Assembly: GCF_020520425.1 (NCBI RefSeq)
Contig: NC_079489.1
Span: 87,597,810 to 87,661,809, forward strand
Direction of reading: 5' to 3'
DNA from: Spinacia oleracea
Lineage: Eukaryota; Streptophyta; Magnoliopsida; Caryophyllales; Amaranthaceae
Length of the DNA: 64,000 nt
Program-made: the position numbers and the translations under genes
Notes under the pieces: model-generated
What the model was told of the DNA's origin: nothing
The model's database searches: none
The model's input: the letters and a program-made list of their open reading frames with translations, nothing else
Shown: in pieces, positions 23,759 through 34,990 of the stretch
How positions within the stretch are numbered: position 1 is the stretch's first letter
How the letters are laid out: every line of letters begins with the position of its first letter

Positions 23759-26620
23759 ATGGATCGGAGTTGGATGTATGGTAGTAAACGATTTTCTACA
23801 AGGTTCTTACAAGGGATTCAAGAGTTCATTAAGGTTGCCTTGAAACATCAATCAGAACATGAATCAAGTTTAATTCTGTGTCCTTGTTGTGATTGCAATA
23901 ATTCAAGGGGGTATCGGGATATTGATGATATTGTTGATCACATAGCTCGTCGCGGTTTTAAGGGTAACTACACGACATGGACATGGCATGGTGAGAGCAT
24001 AGATCATGGGGCAAGTTCTAGTATGCCGAGCTCGAGTCAGCATAATCATTGTGATAATGGTGATGATAATGAAATTGAGGATGATATTGGTGTTGAAAGT
24101 GAGGAAGAAGAGGAGAAAGATAGGATAGATGATATGATGCATGATGTGGAAGACCATCATTTCGTTGAGCGTCCCCATATGTATGATAGTATAATCAAAG
24201 CTTCCGCAACACCGTTATATCCTGGTTCTACACAAACTGTACTTGGTGCCGTCATCGAATATTTCAACTTAAAGGTGGAAAACGGTTGGACCAACAAGAG
24301 TTTTTCACAGTTTTTGGAGGCCACGTCTGGTAATCTTCCTGAAGGAAACAAACTTCCAAGGTCTAACTATGAGGCCCAGAAGCTTATGTGTCCTTTGGGT
24401 ATGGATTATGAGAAGATACACGCGTGTCCAAATGATTGCGTGTTGTATCGAAAGCAGTATGCAAATCTGCATGAGTGTCCAAGATGCGGATTGTCCCGTT
24501 ACAAGATCGTGGAGAATGATGCAACATCAACTAAGAAGAAACCTTCTCCGGCTAAGATGCTTTGGTATCTTCCAATTATACCAAGATTTAAGCGCCTTTT
24601 CTCAGAAGAGAAAACTGCAAAACTCTTGAGGTGGCATGCCGAAGGGAGGAAGAAAGATGGGTTAATGAGGCATCCTGCTGATTCTCCACAATGGAGGAAC
24701 ATTGATCGAAAGTACAAGGTCTTTAGGGAAGAAGTTCGGAATCTCAGGCTTGGTCTTTGCACGGATGGAATGAACCCATTTGGGACACTTAGTACCCAAT
24801 ATAGCACTTGGCCGGTTCTTCTCACCATATACAATTTGCCTCCTTGGTTATGCATGAAGCGTAGATACATCATGTTGTCTCTCTTAATCTCTGGGCCTAA
24901 ACAACCCGGAAATGACATAGATGTGTATCTAGAGCCACTCATTGAAGATTTGAAATTGTTGTGGGATGAAGGGGTGTTGATGTTTGATGCATACACCAAA
25001 ACCAATTTCACTTTACGTGCCATGATTTTTTGTACGATAAATGATTTCCCGGCTTATGGAAATTTGTCAGGGTATTCTGTAAAGGGAAAGAAGGCATGTC
25101 CAGTTTGTCATGATGATTTGGTCTCGAGGCGCCTAAAATTTTGTGGGAAAGATGTGTACATGGATTACCGGATGTATCTTCCTGAAGATCACCCATTTCG
25201 AAAAGAGAAGGAAGCTTTTAATGGAGAATTGGAGATGAGAGAAGCTCCTGCCCCCTTATGTGCGTGTGAGGTTTATGAACGGGTTAAAGACATTGAGACA
25301 GAGTTTGGTAAGCCTTATAAAGGTCAGCCAAGTGGTGGTTACAAGAAGAGGTCTATCTTTTGGGATCTCCCATATTGGAGAGATTTGGAAGTTAGGCATT
25401 GTTTGGATGTAATGCATATTGAGAAAAATGTTTGTGATGCCATTGTTGGGACATTGTTGAATATGCAAGGGAAAACGAAGGATGGGCCTAAAGTTAGACA
25501 AGATATGGCTGCTATGGGTCGCTCCGAGTTGGCACCTCAAGAAAGGGGAAAACGCTGGTACCTTCCCCCAGCTTGTTTCACCTTGTCTAAAAAGGAGAAA
25601 GTTAGCTTTTGTGAGTCTTTGCATGGCTTAAAGGTCCCTGCCGGTTACTCTTCAAATTTTCGTAGACTTGTGTCCATGTCTGACTTGAAATTAGTTGGAA
25701 TGAAATCTCATGATTGTCACGTGTTGATGCAACAATTGCTGCCGGTTGCAACTCGAGGGATATTGCCGCCACAAGTGAGGTATACCATTACAAGATTGTG
25801 TTTCTTTTTCAACACAATTTGTAGCAAGGTGATCAATCCAACAATACTGGATGATTTGCAGGCCGATGTACTTGAGACCATGTGTCGGTTTGAAAAGTAT
25901 TTTCCGCCATCATTCTTTGACATGATGCCTCATTTGATTATTCATCTTGTTCGTGAAATTAAGCTTTGTGGGCCAGTTTGTATGAGGTACATGTATCCCT
26001 TTGAACGGGAAATGGGTACCTTGAAAGATAGAGTGATGAATCCGGCCAAACCTGAAGCTAGTATTGTCCAACGAACCGTCGCGGAGGAAGTTGCTGCATG
26101 GGTTTCTCAATATATGGCACGTTTGAAAGAAGTCGGAGTACCAAAGTCTAGACATGATGGGAGACTTGGGGGTCAAGGTACAATTGGCAAGAAAAGGATA
26201 TCAATCGGTTCTGAAATGATGTGTAAGGTTGAGCTGTTTGTGGTGCAAAGTCTTAGTGAAGTCCATCCATACGTGGCTGAGCACATGAACTTTCTTAGAG
26301 AGCAATATCCTTCAAAAAATGGTCCTCAACTGATAAAAGAGCATAATCGTTCATTCCTCACATGGTTCAAGCGTCAAGTGATGGATCAATTTTCCGACAC
26401 GCCTAATGAGGTATCTGACATAGTGAGATGGTTGGCATATGGTCCTAAATGTCAAGTCATATCTTATGAGGGGTACGACATCAATGGCTATTCTTTTTAC
26501 ACGAAGCGACAAGATGACAAAACGACGATGCAAAATAGTGGTGTTACGGCAATATGTTTGTCTTCAGAGTATGCTAGTGTAAAAGATCAGTGCAATATGT
26601 TTGTCTTCAGAGTATGCTAG
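23759..26620 (+). CDS. CACTA TNP2-type transposase, C-terminally truncated
   Basis: This is the transposase of CACTA-1, presumed to bind and cut the element ends in the nucleus. The ATG at 23759 gives 953 residues (MDRSWMYGSKRFSTRFLQGI). Residues about 1-80 are the transposase-associated domain with CPCCDC. An acidic linker spans about 105-130. TNP2 covers about 200-590, with CPNDCVLYRK, CPRCG, DGMNPF, LISGPKQPGNDIDVYL, ACPVCHDD and LDVMHIEKN. DUF4218 covers about 640-765. The ORF stays open to YDINGYSFYTKRQDDK and NSGV, then ends within 25 codons. Related proteins continue here into DUF4216, which is missing. The break coincides with a 37-bp repeat at 26549-26628. Upstream lies a leader of about 1 kb. 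It could be partly active, but the lost C-terminus argues against a fully normal enzyme. Confidence 0.9.
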   Translation: MDRSWMYGSKRFSTRFLQGIQEFIKVALKHQSEHESSLILCPCCDCNNSRGYRDIDDIVDHIARRGFKGNYTTWTWHGESIDHGASSSMPSSSQHNHCDNGDDNEIEDDIGVESEEEEEKDRIDDMMHDVEDHHFVERPHMYDSIIKASATPLYPGSTQTVLGAVIEYFNLKVENGWTNKSFSQFLEATSGNLPEGNKLPRSNYEAQKLMCPLGMDYEKIHACPNDCVLYRKQYANLHECPRCGLSRYKIVENDATSTKKKPSPAKMLWYLPIIPRFKRLFSEEKTAKLLRWHAEGRKKDGLMRHPADSPQWRNIDRKYKVFREEVRNLRLGLCTDGMNPFGTLSTQYSTWPVLLTIYNLPPWLCMKRRYIMLSLLISGPKQPGNDIDVYLEPLIEDLKLLWDEGVLMFDAYTKTNFTLRAMIFCTINDFPAYGNLSGYSVKGKKACPVCHDDLVSRRLKFCGKDVYMDYRMYLPEDHPFRKEKEAFNGELEMREAPAPLCACEVYERVKDIETEFGKPYKGQPSGGYKKRSIFWDLPYWRDLEVRHCLDVMHIEKNVCDAIVGTLLNMQGKTKDGPKVRQDMAAMGRSELAPQERGKRWYLPPACFTLSKKEKVSFCESLHGLKVPAGYSSNFRRLVSMSDLKLVGMKSHDCHVLMQQLLPVATRGILPPQVRYTITRLCFFFNTICSKVINPTILDDLQADVLETMCRFEKYFPPSFFDMMPHLIIHLVREIKLCGPVCMRYMYPFEREMGTLKDRVMNPAKPEASIVQRTVAEEVAAWVSQYMARLKEVGVPKSRHDGRLGGQGTIGKKRISIGSEMMCKVELFVVQSLSEVHPYVAEHMNFLREQYPSKNGPQLIKEHNRSFLTWFKRQVMDQFSDTPNEVSDIVRWLAYGPKCQVISYEGYDINGYSFYTKRQDDKTTMQNSGVTAICLSSEYASVKDQCNMFVFRVC

Positions 26621-26628
26621 TGTAAAAG
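26549..26628 (+). repeat. 37-bp direct duplication at the transposase C-terminus
   Basis: The block GCAATATGTTTGTCTTCAGA through GTGTAAAAG occurs at 26549-26585 and again at 26592-26628. The second copy supplies the stop codon. DNA after it (26629-26700) is made of GATCAG/CTGATC and GTGCAC-like pieces. This looks like a repair scar left by the deletion of the DUF4216 exon. Confidence 0.9.
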
Positions 26629-26748
26629 TCTTCAGATCAGAACTGTGCAGATCAGTGCACAGAACTGATCAGTTCTTTATTTTTCTTTTAAAATCCTGCT
26701 TTTGAAGTTATGTAATTTTGATGATTTTCCTATGCAGTAGCGTCAGGC

Positions 26749-29700
26749 ATGGATGAAGATCAACACGCAAATTTAGGTTCATCTAACAAATCACCAAATC
26801 AAGTGCCCCAAAAGCAAAAAAAGAAGCCAAGAGGCCCTACAAAAGGAATAAAATCCATGCCCGGGGTTCCAAGAATAATTGAATGGGATCACTTGGACCG
26901 ACCCACAGGGAAATGGGCAACGGATTACAAGAATCACATTGGCGAGATAAGTCGCGCAAAGGTTTCAATATTGATCAGAACCTGGGAAGATGTTTCACAA
27001 GGAATAAAAGACACTTTGTGGGAAGACGTCAAGGTAACCGGTTTTATTTTGGAAATTCAGTTGTACATATCTACGTGTCTTTTTCATGTGCTAAAAGACT
27101 TTCTTGTTCCTTTTCTTTTTCTTTCATTTAGAGAGAATTTCATATCACAGATGAAACTAAGAAAGAAGTTGTCTTAAAGAGTTGTGATAAGCGTTGGAGG
27201 GAATTCAAATCAAGATTAACGACTGGTTGGATCCGGGGTACAAGAAAAAGGCCAAAAGATGAAAAGATGCCATATGATTTGTATAGTTATATAACTAAGG
27301 ATATATGGAGGGAATTTGTGAAGATACGTACCTCCGAAGAAGCTGAGGTATAAAAATTATTCTTATTTAAAGTCTTGGTATAATCTAAGTTTTATTTTGT
27401 TGTAATAATTTCTTTTACCCCCCTAAAATTAGGAAATAAGTGAGAAAGCAAGACAAAGTCAATCTTTCAACATATATCCTCATCATATGGGACAGAAATC
27501 ATATGCTGAAATGACAAGTGAATGGCAGAGAAAAGGGTACATTCCCTCAGTTTCTTCGTCATCTGAAGGTTCCTCTGCGTCTACAATTTCTTCAAGTTTG
27601 CCGAGTAGGACATGTTTATGGCTTCTTGCAAGATCGGTACCAGATGAGAAAGGAAATCCTTACTTGCCGGATGAGGGCACACAAAAGGTCAAAGAAAATA
27701 TTGTAAGTTCATTTAACAATTTTGCGTAATGTTGTGATTCCTCTAATTTCATAAATGTTCTTAAATATGAAACCAAGTGTTGAACTTTTCTCAAAACCAT
27801 TTGATTTCATGTAGGATGAATGGAAAAGGAAACAAGATGAAGGGGAATTTGTTCCCAAAAGTGCACGAGATGATGTCTTATCTCGTGCACTTGGTAAGAC
27901 TAAAGAAGGGAGACCACTAACATTTGGTGGTGGAGTAGGCATCAAAGCTGTGTGGGGGACCGGAGAGCGGCGTAGCTTTCGACGGTATGGAGATGCAGAG
28001 ATGGAGGAAATGGAAGCAAGAGTGACCAAAAGGGTCAAAGATGAGACAATACAAGAGATGAACTCCAAGATGGATGCCATGGTTATGGAGAAATTTATCA
28101 CATTTGCTAAAGAACTTGGTGTCCAAATACCAAGCCAGATGAGGATAGACGCAAATGTTCATAGTAGTTGTCGTTCCGGGGGTTTAGATCCATTTGCCGA
28201 CATTACGGTATGATAATCTGTGTTTTTCAAGTAATTTGTTTCTAGTTAATTCTATTGAACTTTTCTAACATGTTACATTGTATTTGCGTTATTGTTCAAA
28301 ATAAATAATAAGGAACCTGTCCCGTGCCATCTATACCTGAACATAGGCTCGGAGAAAGTCTTTGTTGCCTATGGTACCATATGTCCAGAGTTGCTCCTTG
28401 ATCACCACAACGACGTCACGTCCGATAACGTGAAAGTGAGCGTTGATGATTTTGAGCCCGCGTACAAAGAAGCTCCCGTCCCCGTGCCTTCTCAATATAT
28501 TAAGAAACTTGCTCAAGCTCATGGTACCTTCACTCAGTGGCCAAAGCATTTGGTGTCGCTTACGAATGAGGAGGTAACTAACATATGCATGATATTTGAA
28601 GTAGAACTATTATACCATGTATGCTCACTAATATGTATATCGTTATTTGAAAATCATACCTCAGGTAAACAAGCCTACAAGTAAAGAGCCTAAAGGGAAA
28701 GGGAACAAAGGGAAAGAGATAGTGCTTGGGGGAAGTGGAACAAAAGCGTCCAACACTAAATCAAAAACCTATTTCCTTGAAAATTATAAAGTGCAAAATT
28801 TGAGTGGTAAGTGCAATGTGATGAAAACTATGATGTTGGGATTAAAAGAAGGGGAGCACGTTAAGGTACATTGCACTAAAAGGACATTCAATATGGAAAA
28901 GGACTTTGAAATTAGTGTCACCGTTGAAGACACCGATCAACTTCTCTCGGGAGCATGGCTCAATATATCAATAATACAAGTTTTTGTTACGTGAGTTACC
29001 TAAATTCATATTTTGCCCCTAAATTTGATTTTTATGATTGTCTTAACGTTCTTACACTATATATTATAGGGCTTTGAGTGAGTTGTGTTTTCACGATGAT
29101 TGTCACCCCAATAGTATTGGATTCATATGCCCGGAGATGATCTCGGCCACCATGTTAAAGTCCGATGCAGATCGAATTCTATTGTACATGACGAGGTCCA
29201 TGAGTGCACTTAGTTCTAAGACATTCATCTTATGTCCATACTACGAAAAGTATGAAAATTACTTTGAACTTCGTTTTTAATTGATTGTTATAAATTTAAC
29301 TTTTTTTTTCTAACTACATACGTTTATTGTTTGTATGTAGGAGTCACTGGATGCTTTTAGTTCTTTGCTTGTCTAAACGTGAGGTCTACATATTTGATTC
29401 TCAACAGAAGAAGAGAAATTTGATGATTAAGGAGCCACTAAACAAGTAAGTAAAGTATGCATATGAAAATGCCATTTTTGCCTAAATTTTTGCCTAAGGT
29501 TCTTTAGTTCAAAGTTGGGTTCGAAAACATCATTTTTGCCTAAAAATGACCTAGAACGACTCAATTAGCCTTAAATGTGAAATAATAGATTGTAAAGGGC
29601 CATAGAAAGTTATAACTATGCATATGAGACATGTAATAAGTTTGAAAACATTCCTTAGGTTCTTTAGTTCAAAGTTGGGTTCGAAAACATCATTTTTGCC

Positions 29701-32097
29701 TAAAAATGACCTAGAACGACTCAATTAGCCTTAAATGTGAAATAATAGATTGTAAAGGGCCTTAGAAAGTTATAACTATACATATGAGACGTGTAATAAG
29801 TTTGAAAACATTCCTTAGGTTCTTTGGTTCAAAGTTGGGTTCGAAAACATCATTTTTGCCTAAAAATGACCTAGAACGACCCAATTAGCCTTAAATGTGA
29901 AATAATAGATTGTAAAGAGCCTTAGAAAGTTATAACTATGCATATGAGACGTGTAATAAGTTTGAAAACATTCCTTAGGTTCTTTAGTTCAAAGTTGGGT
30001 TCGAAAACATCATTTTTGCCTAAAAATGACCTAGAACGACCCAATTAGCCTTAAATGTGAAATAATAGATTGTAAAGAGCCTTAGAAAGTTGTAAATAAG
30101 CATATTAAACGTAGAATAAGTTTGAAAACATTCCTTAGGTTCTTTGGTTCAAAGTTGGGTTCGAAAACATCATTTTTGCCTAAAAATGACCTAGAACGAC
30201 CCAATTAGCCTTAAATGTGAAATAATAGATTGTAAAGAGCCTTAGAAAGTTATAACTATGTATATGAGACGTGTAATAAGTTTGAAAACATTCCTTAGGT
30301 TCTTTAGTTCAAAGTTGGGTTCGAAAACATCATTTTTGCCTAAAAATGACCTAGAACGACCCAATTAGCCTTAAATGTGAAATAATAGATTGTAAAGAGC
30401 CTTAGAAAGTTGTAAATAAGCATATTAAACGTAGAATAAGTTTGAAAACATTCCTTAGGTTCTTTGGTTCAAAGTTGGGTTCGAAAACATCATTTTTGCC
30501 TAAAAATGACCTCGAACGACCCAATTAGCCTTAAATGTGAAATCATAGATTAGTACGAGCCTTAGAAAGTTGTAAATAAGCATATTAAACGTAGAATAAG
30601 TTTGAAAACATTCCTTAGGTTCTTTGGTTCAAAGTTGGGTTCGAAAACATCATTTTTGCCTAAAAATGACCTAGAACGACCCAATTAGCCTTAAATGTGA
30701 AATAATAGATTGTAAAGATCCTTAGAAAGTTATAACTATGCATATGAGACGTGTAATAAGTTTGAAAACATTCCTTAGGTTCTTTAGTTCAAAGTTGGGT
30801 TCGAAAACATCATTTTTGCCTAAAAATGACCTAGAACGACCCAATTAGCCTTAAATGTGAAATAATAGATTGTAAAGAGCCTTAGAAAGTTGTAAATAAG
30901 CATATTAAACGTAGAATAAGTTTGAAAACATTCCTTAGGTTCTTTTGTTCAAAGTTGGGTTCGAAAACATCATTTTTGCCTAAAAATGACCTAGAACGAC
31001 CCAATTAGCCTTAAATGTGAAATAATAGATTGTAAAGGGCCTTAGAAAGTTGTAAATAAGCATATTAAACGTAGAATAAGTTTGAAAATATTCTTTAGGT
31101 TCTTTAGTTCAAAGTTGGGTTCGAAAACATCATTTTTGCCTAAAAATGACCTAGAACGACTCAATTAGCCTTAAATGTGAAATAATAGATTGTAAAGGGC
31201 CTTAGAAAGTTATAACTATGCATATGAGACGTGTAATAAGTTTGAAAACATTCCTTAGGTTCTTTGGTTCAAAGTTGGGTTCGAAAACATCATTTTTGCC
31301 TAAAAATGACCCAGAACGACCCAATTAGCCTTAAATGTGAAATAATAGATTGTAAAGAGGCTTAGAAAGTTATAACTATGCATATGAGACGTGTAATAAG
31401 TTTGAAAACATTCCTTAGGTTCTTTAGTTCAAAGTTGGGTTCGAAAACATCATTTTTGCCTAAAAATGACCTAGAACGACTCAATTAGCCTTAAATGTGG
31501 CTACTACGTATATAATTGCATTTACATGTGTAAACAAAGTATATAATTGCACTTACATGTAAAATATTCTTTGCATTTACATGTGTAAACAAAGTATATA
31601 TAATTGCATATTTTATCGAATGTGTAGTGCTTTTCGGAGTTACAAGAGACTAGGTGGACAATCTAAGGGAACTAAATTAACATGGATTCCAGCACAGGTA
31701 TAATTAGTTTATTATTTACCTAAGAAGTAAGTTTTTCAAAATTATAACATACAATGTGATAGAAATTTTACTTGTGTTATTTATTTTAATGCATTTAGTG
31801 TGCTCAACAACCGGGATCACTAGATTGTGGCTACTACGTCATGCGTTTTATGTACGACATAATAATGAATCATGGTAATAGTCAAGATCTTACTAAGGTA
31901 TGTTCTCATAAACTACGTACTTTATATAATAAATTGAAGTACACAAAACTATTATATTGATCAATCGTTGATAAATTGAATTATTTACACTTTTTTAGGA
32001 TTTTTCAAGAACATTGCCTTATTCACCGGAGGAGATTAATGAGGTGAAAGATTTTTGGGCAGATTACTTCATGAACAATGTCGAATTTTTAGCTTAA
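26749..32097 (+). CDS. CACTA-1 second gene: Transposase_24-like region plus Ulp1/C48 cysteine protease
   Basis: Exons that join in frame are 26749-27033, 27132-27347, 27433-27702, 27815-28207, 28313-28573, 28665-28990, 29070-29248, 29341-29445, 31628-31697, 31799-31897 and 31999-32097. The first four give a Transposase_24-like protein (KPRGPTKGIKSMPGV, WEDVSQGIKDTLWEDVK, CDKRWREFKSRLTTGW) ending in an acidic helix. The middle is family-specific. The last four form a C48 (Ulp1-type) protease, which in this family removes SUMO-like tags. The His is in KSHWMLLVL (codon 29345), the Asp in YIFDSQ, and the Cys in LDCGYYVMRFMYD (codon 31826). The start follows a CAG acceptor-like site. No stop or frameshift interrupts it. 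One intron (29446-31627) is swollen by a 160-bp array. The function for the transposon is not established. Confidence 0.8.
29498..31499 (+). repeat. Tandem array, 160-bp unit, about 12.5 copies, in the Ulp1 intron
   Basis: The block TTTGAAAACATTCCTTAGGT recurs at exactly 160-bp spacing from 29641 to 31401. Units differ mainly in the tail: form A has AACTATGCATATGAGACGTG and form B has AAATAAGCATATTAAACGTA. From the left the order is A A A B A B B A B B A A plus a partial unit. Units are otherwise almost identical, indicating recent expansion or homogenisation. The array does not touch coding exons. Confidence 0.97.
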
Positions 32098-32354
32098 TTT
32101 GTAATATGAACTTGATCTCTAGCTAGCTACGTACCTTTGTTGTAATAATTTTATGTTTGTTGTAACATGTTGGTTGATCGATCTATGACGAATTTAATTG
32201 CCTTTTATTGGGAACGTTAATTACGTTGTAAACTTTTGTGACAGGTATTATTTATAAATGTATTCCCGGTATTGGGAATGAAGCGTCTAATTTCAAAGAC
32301 GATCATTTCGGAATTTCCAACTAAAATATTAAAAAACGAATTTAAAAAAAAAAA

Positions 32355-32725
32355 AAAAGTCATTTGCAACGCACGTTAGCTCAATGTGCGAGGCAAATGA
32401 CTTAATTTTTTGGCGCTAAAATTGTCATTTGCGTCGCACATTAAGCTAATGTGCGTGGCAAATGACTTTTTTTTTGGCGCCTAAAAGTCATTTGCATCGC
32501 ACATTTAGCTAATGTGCGTGGCAAATGACTTTTCAACATGGTGCCTGAAAAGTTATTTGCGTCGCACATTTGCTAATTGTGCGACGCAAATAAGGTTCAT
32601 TTGCGTCGCACAAATGTGCGACGCAAATGACTTTTAGTCATTTGCGTCGAGAGCTTTTGCCACGCACGATGTGCGACGCAAATATGCTTAAAAGTGCGAT
32701 GCAAATGACCCTTTTTCCACTAGTG
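32355..32725. repeat. CACTA-1 right subterminal and terminal repeats
   Basis: CATTTGCGTCGCACATT and its inverse AATGTGCGTGGCAAATG alternate at least six times before the final CCACTAGTG. The core ATTTGCGTCGCA is shared with the left end. The spacers differ: left copies carry TTTAGCAAAGCTG-type centres, right copies carry TTAGCTAATGTG. Confidence 0.85.
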
Positions 32726-33210
32726 CACGCCGCAACAACCACCGGAACCACCGCTCGATGCCGCGCCTCCCTTGCCGCCAGCCAGCATCTCCTTAAACCT
32801 TTATTTGGTTAATTTCTTAAACCCTAAGTTAATTAAATGTTTTAAATTATGTTTTAATTATGTAATTTATGTTTTATTGAATTAAATGTTTAGTTTTTAT
32901 TATTCAATTATGAAATTAAGATTTATATATTTTACATAATTGAATTATTAAATTTCAGATTACATAATTTGATTGAAACGAGAATTTGAATTATTTAAAG
33001 CATGAATTTTAAGTTTAATGGTTTTAAATCATGGTAGGATGATTATAAATTATAAAATTTGTGATTTTTATGATTTTAAGCACGTTGAATATATTTTGGA
33101 GTAGTTTTAAATCACCTTATATTGATTTAGTATGTAGTACTCAGCTTTGTTGATTACGTGCTTTGTTTGTGTGTGTTGATCATGGCTATGTCTTATTGAT
33201 CCTGTGATGA
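32726..33210. other. Pre-insertion locus between CACTA-1 and the Athila-like element
   Basis: The first 90 bp are GC-rich (CCGCAACAACCACCGGAACC) and continue the sequence left of CACTA-1. The rest is AT-rich without ORFs or recognisable sites. It is the flank into which the Athila-like element inserted. Confidence 0.5.
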
Positions 33211-34973
33211 TCATAAGGAATTTTTCCGTCGTTGAAAGATCAACGCCTCAATCAAACAAAATTTATAAAACCACTAGACTAACCAACTATATCAACTATA
33301 GTGGCAAGTAAAGGGATCGTCCCAAAGAAACGATGGTTCTTGAGTTTAAATGTCAAGCTAATTCGAACAAGAGGTTTGATTTGAATTATCACTAAGATGC
33401 TAAACTAACAATTAAACTAGATTGAATAAAGGAAGCTAAACGTTAGGGAGTTGGGGATAGTCTAGGGAAATCGGGGGAAATGAACTACCATATAGTAATC
33501 ATGAATGATGCAATGAAATAGCACTTAGGGGAATGAAAACTAATGACGTACTCGCCACCTCTCGGATAGAGCACGCGAAGCAACCTAGGCGATGGAAAGC
33601 TTTCGCATAGTCCTAAGCTAGATTAGCAAGCATATAATAGGTGCTATCATTCACTTGCATGAACTAGGCTCACAATGTCTTGCCAAACCTAAATCATACA
33701 TTCCAATCTAACTCAATCAACTAGCATTTGCAACTACTAATCAATTGATCATGGAAAATCCTAGCACTAAATCAATTTAATCACATCAATCATTAATCAA
33801 TTAAATCATCAAATTCCCCTAATTAGGCCCCTAGATTCTCCCCTTTCCCTAACCTAAATCTACTCACTAGCCATTCTAGGAATCAAGAAATCCATTAATT
33901 CTACACTAGCAAGCATGAAATTGAAGGAATAAGAAGAGAGAATCAAAGACTAGAACAATCAATTGAACAATCAACAAGAGAATTAAGAATCAAAGTAACT
34001 AAGTAAAATCAAGAAGAATTCAAGAATTGAAGGAATTCTAGAACAATCAACAATCACAACAAAAGCAAGAATTAAGAAGTTGAATGGAATTGCACAAAAT
34101 TAGAAGAAGAGTTTAGAGAATTACAAATTGATGCTTCAATGGAGGAGAGTTTCCCTCTCTAGAAAATGCTGAAAAACTAACTTTGAGAATCTAAAATTAT
34201 CAACTAAAATTCTACTCTTAACAAATTAATCGAAAAATCTATTTATAAGTTTCCCCAAATAGAAGCCAAAATTCGAATAAGAGCAGCCCGCGCAACCATT
34301 TGGTCGCACATACCTTTTGTGCGACCGAACGTAAAAGAATCATTCGAGCACATACTGGGTCTTGTGCGAGCGAAGGCAGCGAAGAACATTTCCTTCGTCA
34401 TGTGCGACTGAACGAAGGACCCTGTTCGGTCGAATGGGGTTTCTTTGGCTCATAATTCCTCTGCAGCACGATTCGCTCGAACGAAATGTCTTGTGTGGGC
34501 GCACAACTCCTGTGCGGTCGAGTAGAGAGTCTTGTGCGGTCGCATCCCAAATTAGGGACATTCTGCCTCCAAAAACCAAACATGTACGACCGAACAACAG
34601 AGCACGTTCGGTCGCACAAAACCTGTGCTGTCGAATTGAAGGCTCTGCGGTCGCATCCCAAATTAGAGACCTTCTGATTCCAAAAATCAATCCTGTGCGA
34701 CCGAACAACAGAGCACGTTCGATCGCACAGAACTGGATATTCCTTGTACTCATTTTCACTCCTCTGTTCTGGCGCATAAAACACCACTCGATCGCACAAG
34801 CCCTGTTTTGGCTTGATTCTACTTGTTTTCCATCACTTTTCATCATAATCACCTATAAAGCACAAGATGGAACGAAACTTATAAAATTCACACAAAAAGC
34901 TATTAAAAACTATGAAAAAGTTTAAAAACTAACATAAAATCCTAAGCTAAGAGCGACATAAATGTCGCTCATC
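33211..34973 (-). repeat. 3' LTR of the Athila-like element
   Basis: It is 1763 bp. On the minus strand it begins TGATGAGCGACATTTATG and ends ATTCCTTATGA, where the other LTR ends TGCCTTATCA, so the terminal CA has mutated here. It matches 63113-64000 over the shared 888 bp with 11 differences. The outer boundary (33211) is uncertain by a few bases. Confidence 0.9.
34285..34800. repeat. Hairpin-rich repeats in the Athila-like LTR (GTGCGACCGAAC units)
   Basis: GTGCGACCGAAC and its inverse GTTCGGTCGCAC recur with 10-20 bp loops, for example around 34586-34622 and 34695-34730. Between them, CGGTCGCATCCCAAATTAG occurs twice. The same family occurs inside the element at 59455-59670. Open frames here in all directions arise from this repeat and are not genes. 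Confidence 0.85.
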
Positions 34974-34990
34974 AAACTCCCCCAAGCTAA
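34950..34990 (-). promoter_or_regulatory. Polypurine tract and palindromic LTR start
   Basis: On the minus strand, AGCTTGGGGGAGTT (34974-34990) directly precedes the LTR start TGATGAG, as required for plus-strand priming. Just inside the LTR is a perfect 20-bp palindrome, GAGCGACATAAATGTCGCTC (about 34950-34969). Confidence 0.8.

Larger units (their letters stand above)
22495..32725 (+). mobile_element. CACTA-1: complete En/Spm (CACTA) DNA transposon, 10.2 kb
   Basis: The element starts CACTAGTGGAAAAAGG and ends with the inverse, CCTTTTTCCACTAGTG. CAC is duplicated at 22492-22494 and 32726-32728, the 3-bp target duplication typical of the superfamily. Subterminal regions are packed with ATTTGCGTCGCA-type direct and inverted repeats. 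Inside, on the plus strand, are a GC-rich leader with an AT-rich stretch (22800-23750), a TNP2 transposase ORF, and a spliced Transposase_24/Ulp1 gene. Both ends and both genes are present, but the transposase lacks its usual last domain, so autonomy is doubtful. Confidence 0.95.

Noticed and set aside
29498..31499. Regular 160-bp array considered as CRISPR-like
   Set aside because: It is a eukaryotic tandem array with no spacers; whole units repeat head to tail.
34340..34925. Overlapping open frames on both strands rich in CDRT, VRSH and RARSVAQN words
   Set aside because: They are translations of the GTGCGACCGAAC hairpin repeat in the LTR; the same words appear in several frames and at 59.5 kb.
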